41,416 nucleotides of DNA from Paenibacillus oryzisoli (GCF_001653565.1 NZ_LYPB01000035.1:1-41416); one strand, 5' to 3'. Positions 16,925-26,215 are shown, counted from the stretch's first letter. Notes: generated by a model from the sequence alone, not told the origin. Made by a program: numbers and translations.

Positions 16925-17536
16925 TCAGGAGCCGCTCAGTTTCTCTCTCATTAGCGTAGCAATCTGCCGCTCCAGATCACCCTTTTGCTCCAACTCCGTA
17001 ATAATGCGTTCTTGACGCTCGATTGGCTGATTCTGACTGAGCTTGGCTTTGCCTTCGATGCTTGTCATGGAGAGACGGAAGGCTTGCACGCCATGGCTTA
17101 ATCCAATAAGAAAGTGAGGATCAACGCTGTCTACATCATACGTGCTGTCTGACCTCTCGTACTTGCTTGTTAGCTGCCGCAAGACACCTAGAACCTCCTG
17201 ATCGTCGTGAATGAGTTCGACCTTACCATAGACATGAACGGCCGTATAATTCCACGTGGGTACAGCGGCCTGTGTTCCATACCAGGAGGGTGAGATATAG
17301 CAGTGGGGACCTTGGAAAATCACCAAAACCTCTTGCCCCTCAATATCGTTCCACTGTGAATTTGAACGAGCGAAATGACCATAAAGACAGTGCTCCTTTG
17401 CGTGTAACAGGAGGGGGACATGGGTCGCGCAAGGGCGCTCCAGATGATGAGAAACGACCGTAGCGAAGCTATGCGCCTCTATAAGGCTATAAATCTCTAT
17501 CAGGTCTTCTATTTTAAAAGGGGAGGGGATATACAT
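16925..17536 (-). CDS. paiB: PaiB-family FMN-binding negative regulator
   Basis: A 203-residue protein of the PaiB family (PF04299): MYIPxPF start, [23 protein letters not shown] and [12 protein letters not shown] are characteristic of its flavin-reductase-like split-barrel fold. In B. subtilis PaiB, together with PaiA, lowers production of extracellular proteases and sporulation. No paiA neighbour is present here. ATG preceded by AGGTGAAG. Role in this organism inferred from family only. Confidence 0.9.
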   Translation of the reverse strand: MYIPSPFKIEDLIEIYSLIEAHSFATVVSHHLERPCATHVPLLLHAKEHCLYGHFARSNSQWNDIEGQEVLVIFQGPHCYISPSWYGTQAAVPTWNYTAVHVYGKVELIHDDQEVLGVLRQLTSKYERSDSTYDVDSVDPHFLIGLSHGVQAFRLSMTSIEGKAKLSQNQPIERQERIITELEQKGDLERQIATLMREKLSGS

Positions 17537-17729
17537 GGCTTCACCTACTTTGCTTTAGCGTTTAAGCAACAGTATAGCAATTGCTGTGGTACATAAGAAG
17601 GACCATTTATTTCGTATATGAGTAGACCATTTTGGATGATCCTACCCAAGGTTCAGTTGGCGTACAGGAGGTCGCAGTCATCATGTCGAATACCTACCTA
17701 ACTCAGTATATAAAAGGAGGCACCAACAG

Positions 17730-18707
17730 ATGGAAAAGGTTCGTTGGGGAATTATTGGCTGCGGAGACGTGACGGAGGTCAAAAGCGGCCCTGCCCTGCA
17801 GAAGGCAGAGGGCTCGGAGCTAGTCGCTGTTATGCGCCGCAATGGGGCGCTAGCGGAGGATTATGCGAAGCGGCATGGTGTGGCAAAATGGTATGATGAC
17901 GCCGCGGCGCTTGTGAACGATCCGGATGTTAACGCAGTCTATGTCGCAACACCGCCAGGATTTCACCACGAGTATACGCTGCTCGCAGCCAAAGCTGGGA
18001 AGCCCGTCTATGTAGAAAAGCCGATGGCTAGAAATCACGCCGAGTGTCAAGCCATGATTGGGGCTTGCGAAGAAGCGGGCGTACCTTTGTTTGTAGCGTA
18101 CTATCGCAGGGGCCTCCCCAAATTCGTGGAAATCAAGCGTCTGATTGATAGCGGGGTCATTGGGGAAGTTCGTTTCGTTCAATCCACGTACCTGCAACCG
18201 ATGAGAGATTATGAAGAAGGACTAGAACCGTGGCGCATTCAGCCTGAACTGTCCGGCGGTGGACTATTCGTGGATCTGGCGAGTCACACACTGGATATTC
18301 TCGATTACTTGTTAGGGCCGATCGGAGAGGTCAAAGGCTTTGCAAGCAATCAAACCGGTAAGCAGAAGGTTGAAGATATCGTAACAACGAGCTATGCCTT
18401 CGAATCCGGTGTGATGGGTACAGGAGTATGGAGCTTCAATGCCTACAAACACTTAGATCTGAATGAGATTGTGGGTAGTCTTGGCAAACTATCGTTCTCG
18501 ACATTCAGTGGTGATTTACGCATTGAAACCGCTGACGGTGAAGTTCAAGAAGTGACGATACCCAATCCTCCGCATGTGCAACAGCCGCTAATACAGAAGA
18601 TTGTGGATGATCTCCGAGGAATTGGACAAAGTCCTAGCACAGGCGTAACAGCCGCTCGTACGAATCGTGTGATGGATGAATTGTTGCGTGACTTCTACCG
18701 GGTATAG
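17730..18707 (+). CDS. Gfo/Idh/MocA-family NAD(P)-dependent oxidoreductase
   Basis: A 325-residue dehydrogenase. The N-terminal Rossmann fold starts with WGIIGCGDV, and EKPMARN near residue 95 holds the family's EKP motif. The C-terminal domain has GGGLFVDLASHTLDILDYL with the conserved D and H of the substrate site. Such enzymes oxidise or reduce sugars, inositols and related compounds. ATG with AAAGGAGG nine bases upstream. Lone gene, so no pathway can be assigned. Confidence 0.9.
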   Translation: MEKVRWGIIGCGDVTEVKSGPALQKAEGSELVAVMRRNGALAEDYAKRHGVAKWYDDAAALVNDPDVNAVYVATPPGFHHEYTLLAAKAGKPVYVEKPMARNHAECQAMIGACEEAGVPLFVAYYRRGLPKFVEIKRLIDSGVIGEVRFVQSTYLQPMRDYEEGLEPWRIQPELSGGGLFVDLASHTLDILDYLLGPIGEVKGFASNQTGKQKVEDIVTTSYAFESGVMGTGVWSFNAYKHLDLNEIVGSLGKLSFSTFSGDLRIETADGEVQEVTIPNPPHVQQPLIQKIVDDLRGIGQSPSTGVTAARTNRVMDELLRDFYRV

Positions 18708-18718
18708 TCTATTAAACG

Positions 18719-18767
18719 AAAACCCCAGCTCAGTGTGAATGTCTCACACTAGGCTGGGGTTCTTTTT
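18719..18767. terminator. Bidirectional terminator
   Basis: AACCCCAGC and AGTGTGA pair with TCACACT and GCTGGGGTT, then TCTTTTT. It separates the oxidoreductase from the convergent efflux gene. Confidence 0.9.
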
Positions 18768-18772
18768 AGGTA

Positions 18773-20260
18773 TTAGGCTTTTGGGCTCGGCGTTGCTACA
18801 ATAGGAGCAGGTGCCGACGCTGAAGGATTGTCAGGTGCTAAGGAACGCTTGTTAAGGAATAGACTGAGCGGTAGAGCGACTAGTACGATAAACGTTGCAA
18901 GCAAGTATACGTCATTGACACTCATCGTAAATGCATGAGTACCGATTTGCACTTTATCAGTCATTCCGCCAGTAGCCAGATCTTTGCTATGTGTTACCGT
19001 TTGAGAGGACAAGACGGAAGTAAATAGGGCAATTGCGAAAGACCCGAATACGTTACGAACCCAGTTATTAATGGATGTTGCATGGCCAGAAAGGGTTCTC
19101 GGAATTTGCTCCATCCCTGCATTACTTGCAGGCATCGTAGCGAAGGCAATACCGACGTTTCGAACGATCATCCAGAAAACGATATAGCCGCGGGAGACGT
19201 CTGTACTTAACCAACTAAGTGTAAGTGTGCCGACAGCAATTAAGGAAATACCGATGAAAATTAATATGCGAGGTCCAACACTGCTGTACAACTTACCGAC
19301 AATTGGCATACAAAGTGCCATCACGAGGGAAGCTGGCAATAGAATTAGCCCTGTATCCAATGGCGTTACATGCTGAATGTTTTGCAAGAAAATCGGTGTT
19401 AGGAAGGTACCTGAGTACAAGCTTATCGTAACAATACTGGAAATAATAAGAGATAGCGTATATCTAGAGTTTTTCAATACACGGATGTTCAACAGCGGTG
19501 AATCAACCTTAAGCTCTCTCCATATGAATAACAGAAGAACTAGGAAACCTGTTGCAAATAGCCCGATAACACGGCCGGATGACCATCCCCAAGCATGACC
19601 CTGCGAGAAGCCTACGAGCAAAGCTAGGGAGCTGACAACGACGGTGAGTAAGCCGATGAGGTCAAATCTTTTTGGAACAGAAAGACGGTAGTAAGGAATT
19701 AATTTGAAAACGAGAAAAATAGCAACAAGGCCAACAGGTACGTTCATAAGGAATAACCAGTGCCAGCTCCAATTTTGCAATAACCATCCGCTTAATGTAG
19801 GCCCGATTGCTGGCGCCATCATCGCAGATAAAGACCAGAGGGAGATCGCGATTGGCTGCTTATCACGCGGGATAACTTGATACACAATCGTCATCGTAGC
19901 AGGCATAATTAGACCACTGAAAGCCCCTTGGATAATACGGAATGCAATCAGGGATGAAGCGTCCCATGCTAAGGCGCACAGGAGTGAAAATATGGTAAAA
20001 CCAATCAACGCAATGGCATATAATCGTTTGTAGCTGAATTTCTCCCCGAAGTAGCCTGTAATCGGAGCGATTGTACCACTTGCAAGCATGAAGCCAGTAA
20101 TTGTCCATTGGATTTTGCTCAAATCTGTATGGAAATGATCACTAAGAATCGGTATCGCAATATTAATCGTACTCATACTTAGAATCGAAACGAACGATCC
20201 GAAGAATATCGCGATCATGATTGGCCAGAAGCGAACTTGCTGTAACTCATCTTTACTCAA
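18773..20260 (-). CDS. DHA2-family (EmrB/QacA-type) drug efflux MFS transporter
   Basis: A 495-residue transporter with about 14 membrane segments. The start region (FVSILSMSTINIAIPIL), the WTITGFMLASG segment and the motif C region (SLSAMMAPAIGPTLSGWLL) are typical of proton-driven multidrug exporters of the LmrB/EmrB type. The start is TTG with GTGGAGG seven bases upstream. It is transcribed divergently from a PadR gene. A promoter on the minus strand (TTGACA 20354-20349, TATGAT 20331-20326, spacer 17) overlaps the PadR-type operator, so PadR very likely represses it. Confidence 0.93.
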   Translation of the reverse strand: MSKDELQQVRFWPIMIAIFFGSFVSILSMSTINIAIPILSDHFHTDLSKIQWTITGFMLASGTIAPITGYFGEKFSYKRLYAIALIGFTIFSLLCALAWDASSLIAFRIIQGAFSGLIMPATMTIVYQVIPRDKQPIAISLWSLSAMMAPAIGPTLSGWLLQNWSWHWLFLMNVPVGLVAIFLVFKLIPYYRLSVPKRFDLIGLLTVVVSSLALLVGFSQGHAWGWSSGRVIGLFATGFLVLLLFIWRELKVDSPLLNIRVLKNSRYTLSLIISSIVTISLYSGTFLTPIFLQNIQHVTPLDTGLILLPASLVMALCMPIVGKLYSSVGPRILIFIGISLIAVGTLTLSWLSTDVSRGYIVFWMIVRNVGIAFATMPASNAGMEQIPRTLSGHATSINNWVRNVFGSFAIALFTSVLSSQTVTHSKDLATGGMTDKVQIGTHAFTMSVNDVYLLATFIVLVALPLSLFLNKRSLAPDNPSASAPAPIVATPSPKA

Positions 20261-20282
20261 AATAATGCCTCCACTCTATCCA

Positions 20283-20311
20283 TTGATCTTGACGATAGTA
20301 TTCTCTATAAT
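20283..20311 (+). promoter_or_regulatory. Promoter of the padR-like gene
   Basis: TTGATC (20283-20288) and TATAAT (20306-20311) with a 17-base spacer. Transcription would begin near 20318, about 30 bases before the operator. Confidence 0.7.
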
Positions 20312-20325
20312 TTTGAATGAAAATC

Positions 20326-20354
20326 ATCATACTACCGAACTGTTTATATGTCAA
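20326..20354 (-). promoter_or_regulatory. Promoter of the efflux gene
   Basis: On the minus strand TTGACA (20354-20349) and TATGAT (20331-20326) are 17 bases apart. The -35 lies inside the palindrome at 20347-20364. Confidence 0.75.
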
Positions 20355-20364
20355 TAATGACATA
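20347..20364. promoter_or_regulatory. PadR-type operator
   Basis: TATGTCA-ATAA-TGACATA is a perfect palindrome and fits the PadR consensus ATGT-N8-ACAT. It covers the -35 of the efflux promoter and lies between the regulator's own transcription start and its ribosome binding site, so one bound dimer could shut down both genes. Confidence 0.85.
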
Positions 20365-20379
20365 AAGGAGGAGCGCCAA

Positions 20380-20919
20380 TTGAATACCCTTTCATATGGA
20401 TTACTAAGCCTTTTAACCAAAAACTCCCGCTCGGGGTATGAGCTTATGCAGCATATTCAACCTTTCTGGTCAGCCAAACATAGCCAAATCTATCCACTCT
20501 TAGCACAATTAGAGCAGAAGGGTCACGTCGCATTCGTGCATGTACCGCAATCGGATAAGCCGGATAAGAAAGTGTACTCCATCACGGAGCAAGGGAAAGA
20601 TGCCTTACGGGGCTGGATTGCTGAGCCAACAGATGAACCTGTGACGAGGGATGAACTCGCGCTTAAGGTATACTGTATCGGCTTAGTGGATAAAGAGCAG
20701 GCGAAGAAGATGCTTGCAGTACGCGAACTATATTATAAGAAGAAAAAAGAGCGATTCAACCTCCTGATGGATAAGATCCAACAAGGAAGTGAGAAACCGC
20801 TCGATCAATTAGATATTGGTGATGATGCATTCGGTATGTATGTACTGGTTCATAAAGCTACAATGAAGGTAGATACAGATTTGTATTGGTGTGAGTGGAT
20901 GAAGGAGAAGCTGAAGTGA
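20380..20919 (+). CDS. PadR-family transcriptional regulator
   Basis: A 179-residue regulator. Residues 1-80 form the PadR winged helix (LSYGLLSLLTKNSRSGYELM, HSQIYPLLAQLEQKG, YSITEQGKDAL), and the rest is the helical PadR C-terminal dimerisation domain (about 90 residues, rich in Lys and Glu). The start is TTG at 20380 with AAAGGAGG eight bases upstream; an open frame 21 codons longer runs through the operator and is not used. It should repress the divergent efflux pump and itself, releasing DNA when it binds a drug or phenolic ligand. Confidence 0.92.
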   Translation: MNTLSYGLLSLLTKNSRSGYELMQHIQPFWSAKHSQIYPLLAQLEQKGHVAFVHVPQSDKPDKKVYSITEQGKDALRGWIAEPTDEPVTRDELALKVYCIGLVDKEQAKKMLAVRELYYKKKKERFNLLMDKIQQGSEKPLDQLDIGDDAFGMYVLVHKATMKVDTDLYWCEWMKEKLK

Positions 20920-20940
20920 TGTGAAGGCAGGGGATGCGTT

Positions 20941-21426
20941 CTAACTGCCGATTTCCTGAATAACGGTCTGGATTTTCTGCAGTCGAATGTATTCGGACTT
21001 CTCTAATTTCGGTCGGAAATAAGCATACAGATAGGCGGCATCTTCGAACGACAGCGCAGGGTAGCAGACGACTTCTTGCACAACGAGCGGATTATCCATG
21101 ATAACCTGCCATTCACCGGCTCTGTCCACGTGCGAGACATTAGCAAAAATGTGTTTCTTGGCAGCTATTGTATTTTCGAGCTCTGGCCAAATCTTCTCCC
21201 ACGAGGGACTGAAGTCCACGGGTTCAGGAAAAAGTCGTTTCGCCTTCGCGACCGACTGTTCCACGGTATCCATGTCCGTATCGCAGGACGCTTTGATCGC
21301 ATCCGTGAGACTGTCGAGCAACCGCCTGAAACCTGCGAATCCCTCCGATAGTACCTCGCGCTTGAATAGGGCTTCCGCTTCCGCGGTAGTCAGCTTGTTG
21401 AAATCCGCCAATGTGTTATTTGTCAT
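20941..21426 (-). CDS. Conserved-looking cytoplasmic protein of unknown function
   Basis: I do not recognise this 161-residue protein. It has no signal peptide, membrane segment or known catalytic motif. It appears alpha-helical in the first half (a region around SLTDAIKASCDTDMDTVEQ) and mixed in the second, where VVCYPALSFEDAAYLYAYF is the most family-like stretch. The ATG at 21426 is chosen because a GGGGGG tract lies 11 bases upstream and the 48 additional open codons look like promoter sequence. It is divergent from a two-component system, with which it may share a control region. Confidence 0.65.
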   Translation of the reverse strand: MTNNTLADFNKLTTAEAEALFKREVLSEGFAGFRRLLDSLTDAIKASCDTDMDTVEQSVAKAKRLFPEPVDFSPSWEKIWPELENTIAAKKHIFANVSHVDRAGEWQVIMDNPLVVQEVVCYPALSFEDAAYLYAYFRPKLEKSEYIRLQKIQTVIQEIGS

Positions 21427-21616
21427 GCAGGCCACAACCCCCCAAACTGTTCCTTTTCCCAAATTTATCATAAAACATTTTCCAAATAAAGCCCTTTCAT
21501 TCTCTGAAATCAGTTTCTGGTTTAAATTCAGTTTATATTGCTCCAGTATGCTTACTTCTATCATAAACACCTTCTATAAGCAGACAATAACATCAAGAAG
21601 TGAGGATGAATGAATC

Positions 21617-22291
21617 ATGGCACCCATTATGATTGTAGATGATGATCCCTATATTCGTGAGCTTGTTCGTGTTTTCATGCTGAACGAGGGTTTCGATGTC
21701 GTCGAGGCTGAGGATGGCGCTCAAGCACTCAAGAAGCTGCAAACCGTCCAAGTCGATATGGTCATCCTAGATGTGATGATGCCGAACATGGACGGATGGA
21801 TGCTGTGCAAGGAGCTTAGAGAGCATTATGATTTGCCGATTCTGATGTTAACGGCCAAAGGAGAAACGGCACAGAAGGTCAAAGGCTTCGAGCTCGGCGC
21901 TGATGACTATCTCACCAAACCCTTCGAACCGCTTGAATTGGCGATGCGAGTGAGAGCGCTGCTGAAGCGCTACAAGATTGCTTCCTCGCAAACGATTCAG
22001 GCTGGCGATTTAAGTATGAATCGCAAAACATATGAAGTCACCGTAGGCGCAGAGAGCATCACGCTTCCACTGAAAGAATTCGAACTGCTCTACAAGCTCG
22101 CGAGCTATCCAGGCAAAACCTTTTCCCGCGACCAATTGATTGAGCAGATTTGGGGTTTTGACTATGAAGGAAATGAACGCACGGTTGATGTGCATATTAA
22201 TCGGCTTCGTGAACGATTTCCAGAGGAGCGGCACGCTTTTCGCATTGCAACAATCCGAGGCTTGGGCTATCGTTTGGAGGTTCTCAAGTGA
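21617..22291 (+). CDS. OmpR-family response regulator
   Basis: A 224-residue regulator of usual size. The receiver domain has the acidic pocket D8-D10, phospho-acceptor D52 (VILDVMMP), T79 (LMLTAKG) and K101 (LTKPF). The C-terminal winged helix (residues about 125-222) contains ERTVDVHINRLRERF and ATIRGLGYRL. It overlaps the following kinase gene by four bases (GTGA), so the two are translationally coupled. No recognisable target gene lies next to it. Confidence 0.95.
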   Translation: MAPIMIVDDDPYIRELVRVFMLNEGFDVVEAEDGAQALKKLQTVQVDMVILDVMMPNMDGWMLCKELREHYDLPILMLTAKGETAQKVKGFELGADDYLTKPFEPLELAMRVRALLKRYKIASSQTIQAGDLSMNRKTYEVTVGAESITLPLKEFELLYKLASYPGKTFSRDQLIEQIWGFDYEGNERTVDVHINRLRERFPEERHAFRIATIRGLGYRLEVLK

Positions 22292-23454
22292 CGAACAAGC
22301 GCAGAGCAGAGAGAAGAGCACGGAGAAGAGCAGAGAACAGGGAGTGGAAAGAAAGACAAAAGCAACGAAGAATGAACCACAAAAAACAGTCTATTCTTCA
22401 GCGAATTGGCGGCTTCTTTTTTGGCGTAGGAGTATTCGTACTCATCATCGTGTATTGGCTAACTGCTTTCTATGGAACGGACTATCTCTACACGTATCTG
22501 GGAAAACGCCCTCCTGAAGTCTTTGTACAGTTGATCAACTGTTTCGGCGGCATGCTCCTCTGGGGGATAACGATGGCCATTCTGGGCCAATTTCTACGGA
22601 GACATGAATTGCACTTCTTTCATAGCTTAAATCAAGCGATTCGAAGCATGTCGAGAGGGGACTTCAATGTCTTGGTGGATGATAATCCTCGAAATGGACC
22701 TTTCGTAGAGTTAGCGGAGTCTATTAATCAAATGGCGTTCGATCTGGGTCAATTGGAGCGAATGAGGCAAGAATTTATTTCGAATGTCTCCCATGAGATC
22801 CAGTCGCCCTTAACGTCCATTAGCGGATTCTCCCGCGCGCTACAGAACGATCAGCTGTCTCTGGAGGAACGTAAGCATTATTTGACTATTATAGAAACGG
22901 AGAGCGTACGCTTATCCAAGCTCAGCGAAAATTTGCTGAAATTGACTTCCTTGGAGTCCCAGCACCATCCTTTTGAACCGAAGAGCTATCGTTTGGACAA
23001 ACAGCTGCGCAATCATATCCTTGCTTGTGAGCCGCAGTGGGTAGATAAAGATATCGAAATGGACATCGAATTGGATCCCGTAACCGTGGAAGCTGATGAG
23101 GATCTGCTCAGTCAGGTATGGACGAATCTCATCCATAATGCAGTGAAATTTGTACCTATTGGTGGAACAATTCGTGTGGTAGTGGTTAGTAACGGGGAAG
23201 AGGCTGTAACGCGGATATCGAATAATGGGCCCAGCATTCCGGAAGAGGACCAGACGCATATTTTTGAACGTTTCTATAAAGCAGATAAATCCAGAAATCG
23301 TATGGCAGGCGGCAATGGGCTAGGTTTGTCGATCGCGAAGAAAATCGTGGAGATGCATCTTGGATCAATCAAGGTAGAAAGTGGGATGGAGGAACTGACG
23401 TCCTTTATCGTGCGATTACCGATTGTTCAGAAGCCGCCGACACCTGACAGCTAA
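22288..23454 (+). CDS. Sensor histidine kinase
   Basis: A 388-residue kinase. The first 39 residues are unusually basic (about half Arg/Lys). Two membrane segments lie near 40-62 and 82-103 with a loop of only about 20 residues, so it is an intramembrane-type sensor without a large outside domain. A HAMP region follows, then HisKA with H169 (SNVSHEIQSPL) and HATPase with LIHNAVKF, FERFYKADKSR and GGNGLGLSIAKKI. GTG start overlapping the stop of the regulator gene. The short loop suggests that it senses membrane or envelope stress, or works with a partner transporter; this is inference. Confidence 0.93.
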   Translation: MTNKRRAERRARRRAENREWKERQKQRRMNHKKQSILQRIGGFFFGVGVFVLIIVYWLTAFYGTDYLYTYLGKRPPEVFVQLINCFGGMLLWGITMAILGQFLRRHELHFFHSLNQAIRSMSRGDFNVLVDDNPRNGPFVELAESINQMAFDLGQLERMRQEFISNVSHEIQSPLTSISGFSRALQNDQLSLEERKHYLTIIETESVRLSKLSENLLKLTSLESQHHPFEPKSYRLDKQLRNHILACEPQWVDKDIEMDIELDPVTVEADEDLLSQVWTNLIHNAVKFVPIGGTIRVVVVSNGEEAVTRISNNGPSIPEEDQTHIFERFYKADKSRNRMAGGNGLGLSIAKKIVEMHLGSIKVESGMEELTSFIVRLPIVQKPPTPDS

Positions 23455-23477
23455 GCTAATTTCATATGAACGCAAAT

Positions 23478-23514
23478 AGAGGCCTCCGCTTATCTATGAT
23501 AACCGGAGGTCTCT
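23478..23514. terminator. Strong hairpin after the two-component operon
   Basis: AGAGGCCTCCG and TTAT pair with ATAA and CGGAGGTCTCT. No T-run follows (ATGAGTCATTTT), so termination may be weak. Confidence 0.6.
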
Positions 23515-24030
23515 ATGAGTCATTTTGCCTATTCAATTGTTCTTCCGCACTCCATTCCCCGAAAATTCACAAGTCAGTTGCTGAAATCGATACGTAAGCC
23601 TCAAAGTTAAAGTGTCCTTTCTTCGAAATTATTGCGAAATTATTGCCAATGATTGTTGCCCATTTGATCAACCTTACGACAAGTCCCTCACTACTTTTCC
23701 TTTCCTAGGGTGATGACCTGCCTGCATCTGATTTCCCGCATGCTGGATGAACGAGTGGGACGTTCCTGCACTTGGTTCCTGCCGTTTAGAACGCAAGTGA
23801 GTAGCATGCTTCGCTAACGTGGTCCAATGGACTATCCCCTCTCGTAGAAGATTATCAGGCTCTTCGCTGCTCTACTGCACCGTATGGTGCAGGTTGTCCT
23901 TCCTGTCTGCCTTGAATTCATAATAGCCCATTATTAAAATATTGTAAATATTCAGATTATTCAAAAATCGGTCCAAATATGCCAGTTTTTCTGTTTTTTC
24001 TTAAAAATGCTAACGTATTCGTGGAATTGC
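23515..24030. other. Gene-free spacer of unclear nature
   Basis: About 515 bases without a recognisable gene. The outer parts are AT-rich; the middle (about 23695-23925) is of clearly higher GC. It contains a perfect hairpin CTGCACC-GTAT-GGTGCAG (23875-23892) and, on the minus strand from 23871 to 23674, an open frame of 65 codons without a start codon. It could be a decayed gene, an insertion remnant or a structured RNA. I could not match it to a family. Confidence 0.4.
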
Positions 24031-24402
24031 TCATATTGCTTTTTGGCGATCGAATTCTTTGAACCGAGTGCCTTGAAAAGTTAAATTTCCTCTATCTCCC
24101 TCGATCATATAGCCAAACTGCTGTCGGCCTATCCACAGCTCAATTCTGCTCCTGTCCTCGAACTCAAAAGTAACAAAGTAAGATGTGTTCGCATTTACAT
24201 TACTAGAGCCTTCGGATAATTGTATTCGCTTGGACACAACCTTACAGTATCGATCTTGAATAGGTGCATTGTTATTGGAGGTCCAGACCGAAAGAGATTT
24301 AATAATAAGGGATAGAAAGATGCCAACCGCGAGAATAAGGATGAGGATGAAGAGGATAAGGACAAGCGTACTTAAAGCTCCTTCATGTAATCCAGCTAGC
24401 AC
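24031..24402 (-). CDS. DUF2500-family membrane protein
   Basis: A 123-residue protein with one N-terminal membrane segment (about 10-36) followed by a small beta-rich domain. The pattern NNNAPIQDRYCKVVSKR ... SYFVTFEFEDRSRIEL ... GDRGNLTFQGTRFKEF fits DUF2500 (PF10694). Function unknown; family members are small membrane-anchored proteins. GTG start with GGAG nine bases upstream. It is co-oriented with the next upstream gene (24912) but not clearly in one operon. Confidence 0.8.
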   Translation of the reverse strand: MLAGLHEGALSTLVLILFILILILAVGIFLSLIIKSLSVWTSNNNAPIQDRYCKVVSKRIQLSEGSSNVNANTSYFVTFEFEDRSRIELWIGRQQFGYMIEGDRGNLTFQGTRFKEFDRQKAI

Positions 24403-24468
24403 ATGTAAGCACTCCTTCGCAGTAGTAATAGAATAATTAGAAATAAATTGAATGGACTTCCTTCTACA

Positions 24469-24912
24469 TTAGAGGAAACGTTTAACGAAACGATAGCCGG
24501 TTTCATGAAAGCCGATAGGCGATTGGGCGGCTCGGGATTGGTCTGGGGACGCTACGTCAGTAAGCCACATCATGCCAGAGCAGTTATGATCACTTGCAAG
24601 CTGTTCGGCATAGCTCCTCAAATGTTCCAAAGGGGCCTGATTACTGTCGGGATCTTCCTGAAAGGAAATAACCGAAATTTCACTAAATGTGACATTGTGT
24701 GCTGCCTGATCTCTGCGGATACGAAAGCTTAGTGTACCTAGAATGCGGTTCTTTTCTTCATAGACATATAGCAACTCGTCCGGGTTATCGCGCATGTTAT
24801 GCAGCCTGTTTTCAATATGTAAAGGGGAAATCATTTTGCCGGTAAGATGAGAAACGAGTGAACTAATCGCGGACGTATCTTGGGACGTTGCTTCACGAAT
24901 GCATGTAGTCAT
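24469..24912 (-). CDS. GNAT-family N-acetyltransferase, degenerate
   Basis: A 147-residue protein with a GNAT-like layout: IREATSQDTSAISSLVSHL start, ENRILGTLSFRI strand, and HLRSYAEQLASDHNCSGMMWL plus GFHETGYRFVKRF end. The acetyl-CoA pyrophosphate motif (Q/RxxGxG/A) is not evident; the region reads FQEDPDSNQAPLEHLRSYAE, so catalysis is uncertain. The ATG at 24912 with AGAAGG six bases upstream is preferred over a TTG eight codons earlier. Confidence 0.75.
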   Translation of the reverse strand: MTTCIREATSQDTSAISSLVSHLTGKMISPLHIENRLHNMRDNPDELLYVYEEKNRILGTLSFRIRRDQAAHNVTFSEISVISFQEDPDSNQAPLEHLRSYAEQLASDHNCSGMMWLTDVASPDQSRAAQSPIGFHETGYRFVKRFL

Positions 24913-25082
24913 AGGTATCCTTCTTTCTAATAACAAGTTATATTGTTAATTGTACCATATATTGGAACATTAGTTCTATATTTATGAAAAAAATGTCAAT
25001 TTTTTACGTATTTAAATATAGTAAACGATAATAAAACTATCTTTAAAAATGGTTATACCCATATTCATGTGTGATTGCATGC

Positions 25083-25123
25083 AAAAAAAGCGCAGCAAGA
25101 GTTCATCTTGTTACGCTTTTTTT
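25083..25123. terminator. Bidirectional terminator
   Basis: AAAAAAAGCG and AGCAAGA pair with TCTTGTT and CGCTTTTTTT around GTTCA. On the minus strand it ends the M42 peptidase transcript. Confidence 0.9.
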
Positions 25124-25138
25124 AGTGGATTATACCAC

Positions 25139-26215
25139 TTAGGCTTGTGAAAGTATCGTGTTTAACGTCGTTCGATCGCTGGCTTGCACTAACTTGATCA
25201 GTAGTTCCTTGGCCGCGGCGTAATCATCCACGTGAAGAATCGACGCCGAAGTGTGAATATACCGTGCGCATACCCCGATTACAGCGGATGGAATCCCGCT
25301 GCCTTGTACGTGCACCTGTCCGGCATCTGTGCCGCCTTGCGAGATGAAGTACTGATAAGGGATCTTATGCGTCTCCGCCATATCCAGAATGAATTCGACC
25401 ATCCCCCGGTGGGTAATCATCGTGGGATCGAAGATCCGCAGCAGCGCTCCGCGCCCTAGCTGCCCGAAAGCTTGGCGGTCGCCGGTCATATCCCCGGCGG
25501 CACTTGCATCCAGCCCGTAGAACAAGTCGGGCTGGATCATGTTCGTGGCCGTCCTTGCGCCGCGCAGGCCAACCTCTTCCTGTACGGTCGCACCCGCGTA
25601 CAGGATGTTCGGGAGCTTCGGCCCGCCGTGAAGCTCCTTCAAGAGCTCAATCGCGAGGCCGACGCCGTAGCGATTGTCCCAAGCCTTGGCCATGATCCGT
25701 TTCGGATTGGCCAGAGGTGTGAACGGGCAGATCGGCACGATCTGCTGCCCGAGCTTGATGCCGATGGCGATGGCATCGGCCTTGTCTTCGGCGCCGATGT
25801 CAATGTACATCGTCTTGATGTCTGCGGGCTTGCTGCGCGCAGCCTCGTCCAGCAAGTGCACTGGCACGGAACCGATCACACCGATGATCGGTCCGTTCTC
25901 CGTCATGATCTGCACGCGCTGCGCGGGCAGTACTTGGCTGAACCAGCCGCCGAGCGGCTGGAACTTGACCGTGCCGTGCTCGGTGATGCCGTTTACGAGG
26001 AAGCCGACCTCATCGAAGTGGCCAGCCACCATGATGCGCGGCCCAGTCTCGTCGCCGCGCACAACCCCGAAGAGGCTGCCGAGCGCGTCCTGTACGAACT
26101 CATCGGTATATTTGGCTAATTCGCCGCGTACAAAGGCACGAATCTCTCGCTCAAAACCAGGTGCAGCTTGCATTTCGGTTAGCGTTTGAAAAAGTGCTAA
26201 AGTTTCAGTATTCAT
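25139..26215 (-). CDS. ysdC: M42-family metallopeptidase (YsdC-like aminopeptidase)
   Basis: A 358-residue peptidase of the M42 family, normal length. Likely di-metal ligands are in AGHFDEVGF (His), AWDNRYG (Asp), [10 protein letters not shown] (Glu-Glu), YGLDAS (Asp) and RYIHTS (His). These form large TET-like complexes that trim peptides in the cytoplasm. B. subtilis YsdC is the closest family I recall. Start ATG with GAGGT upstream. Single gene. Confidence 0.92.
   Translation of the reverse strand: MNTETLALFQTLTEMQAAPGFEREIRAFVRGELAKYTDEFVQDALGSLFGVVRGDETGPRIMVAGHFDEVGFLVNGITEHGTVKFQPLGGWFSQVLPAQRVQIMTENGPIIGVIGSVPVHLLDEAARSKPADIKTMYIDIGAEDKADAIAIGIKLGQQIVPICPFTPLANPKRIMAKAWDNRYGVGLAIELLKELHGGPKLPNILYAGATVQEEVGLRGARTATNMIQPDLFYGLDASAAGDMTGDRQAFGQLGRGALLRIFDPTMITHRGMVEFILDMAETHKIPYQYFISQGGTDAGQVHVQGSGIPSAVIGVCARYIHTSASILHVDDYAAAKELLIKLVQASDRTTLNTILSQA

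Noticed and set aside
21427..21570. 48-codon extension of the unknown minus-strand protein
   Set aside because: AT-rich region between divergent genes, more likely promoter sequence; a better start exists at 21426.
23674..23871. 65-codon minus-strand frame as a gene
   Set aside because: No start codon or binding site and no recognised similarity; kept only as part of an unexplained spacer.
25472..26119. 215-residue plus-strand frame inside the M42 gene
   Set aside because: Antisense shadow of a clear peptidase gene; no domain and no binding site.
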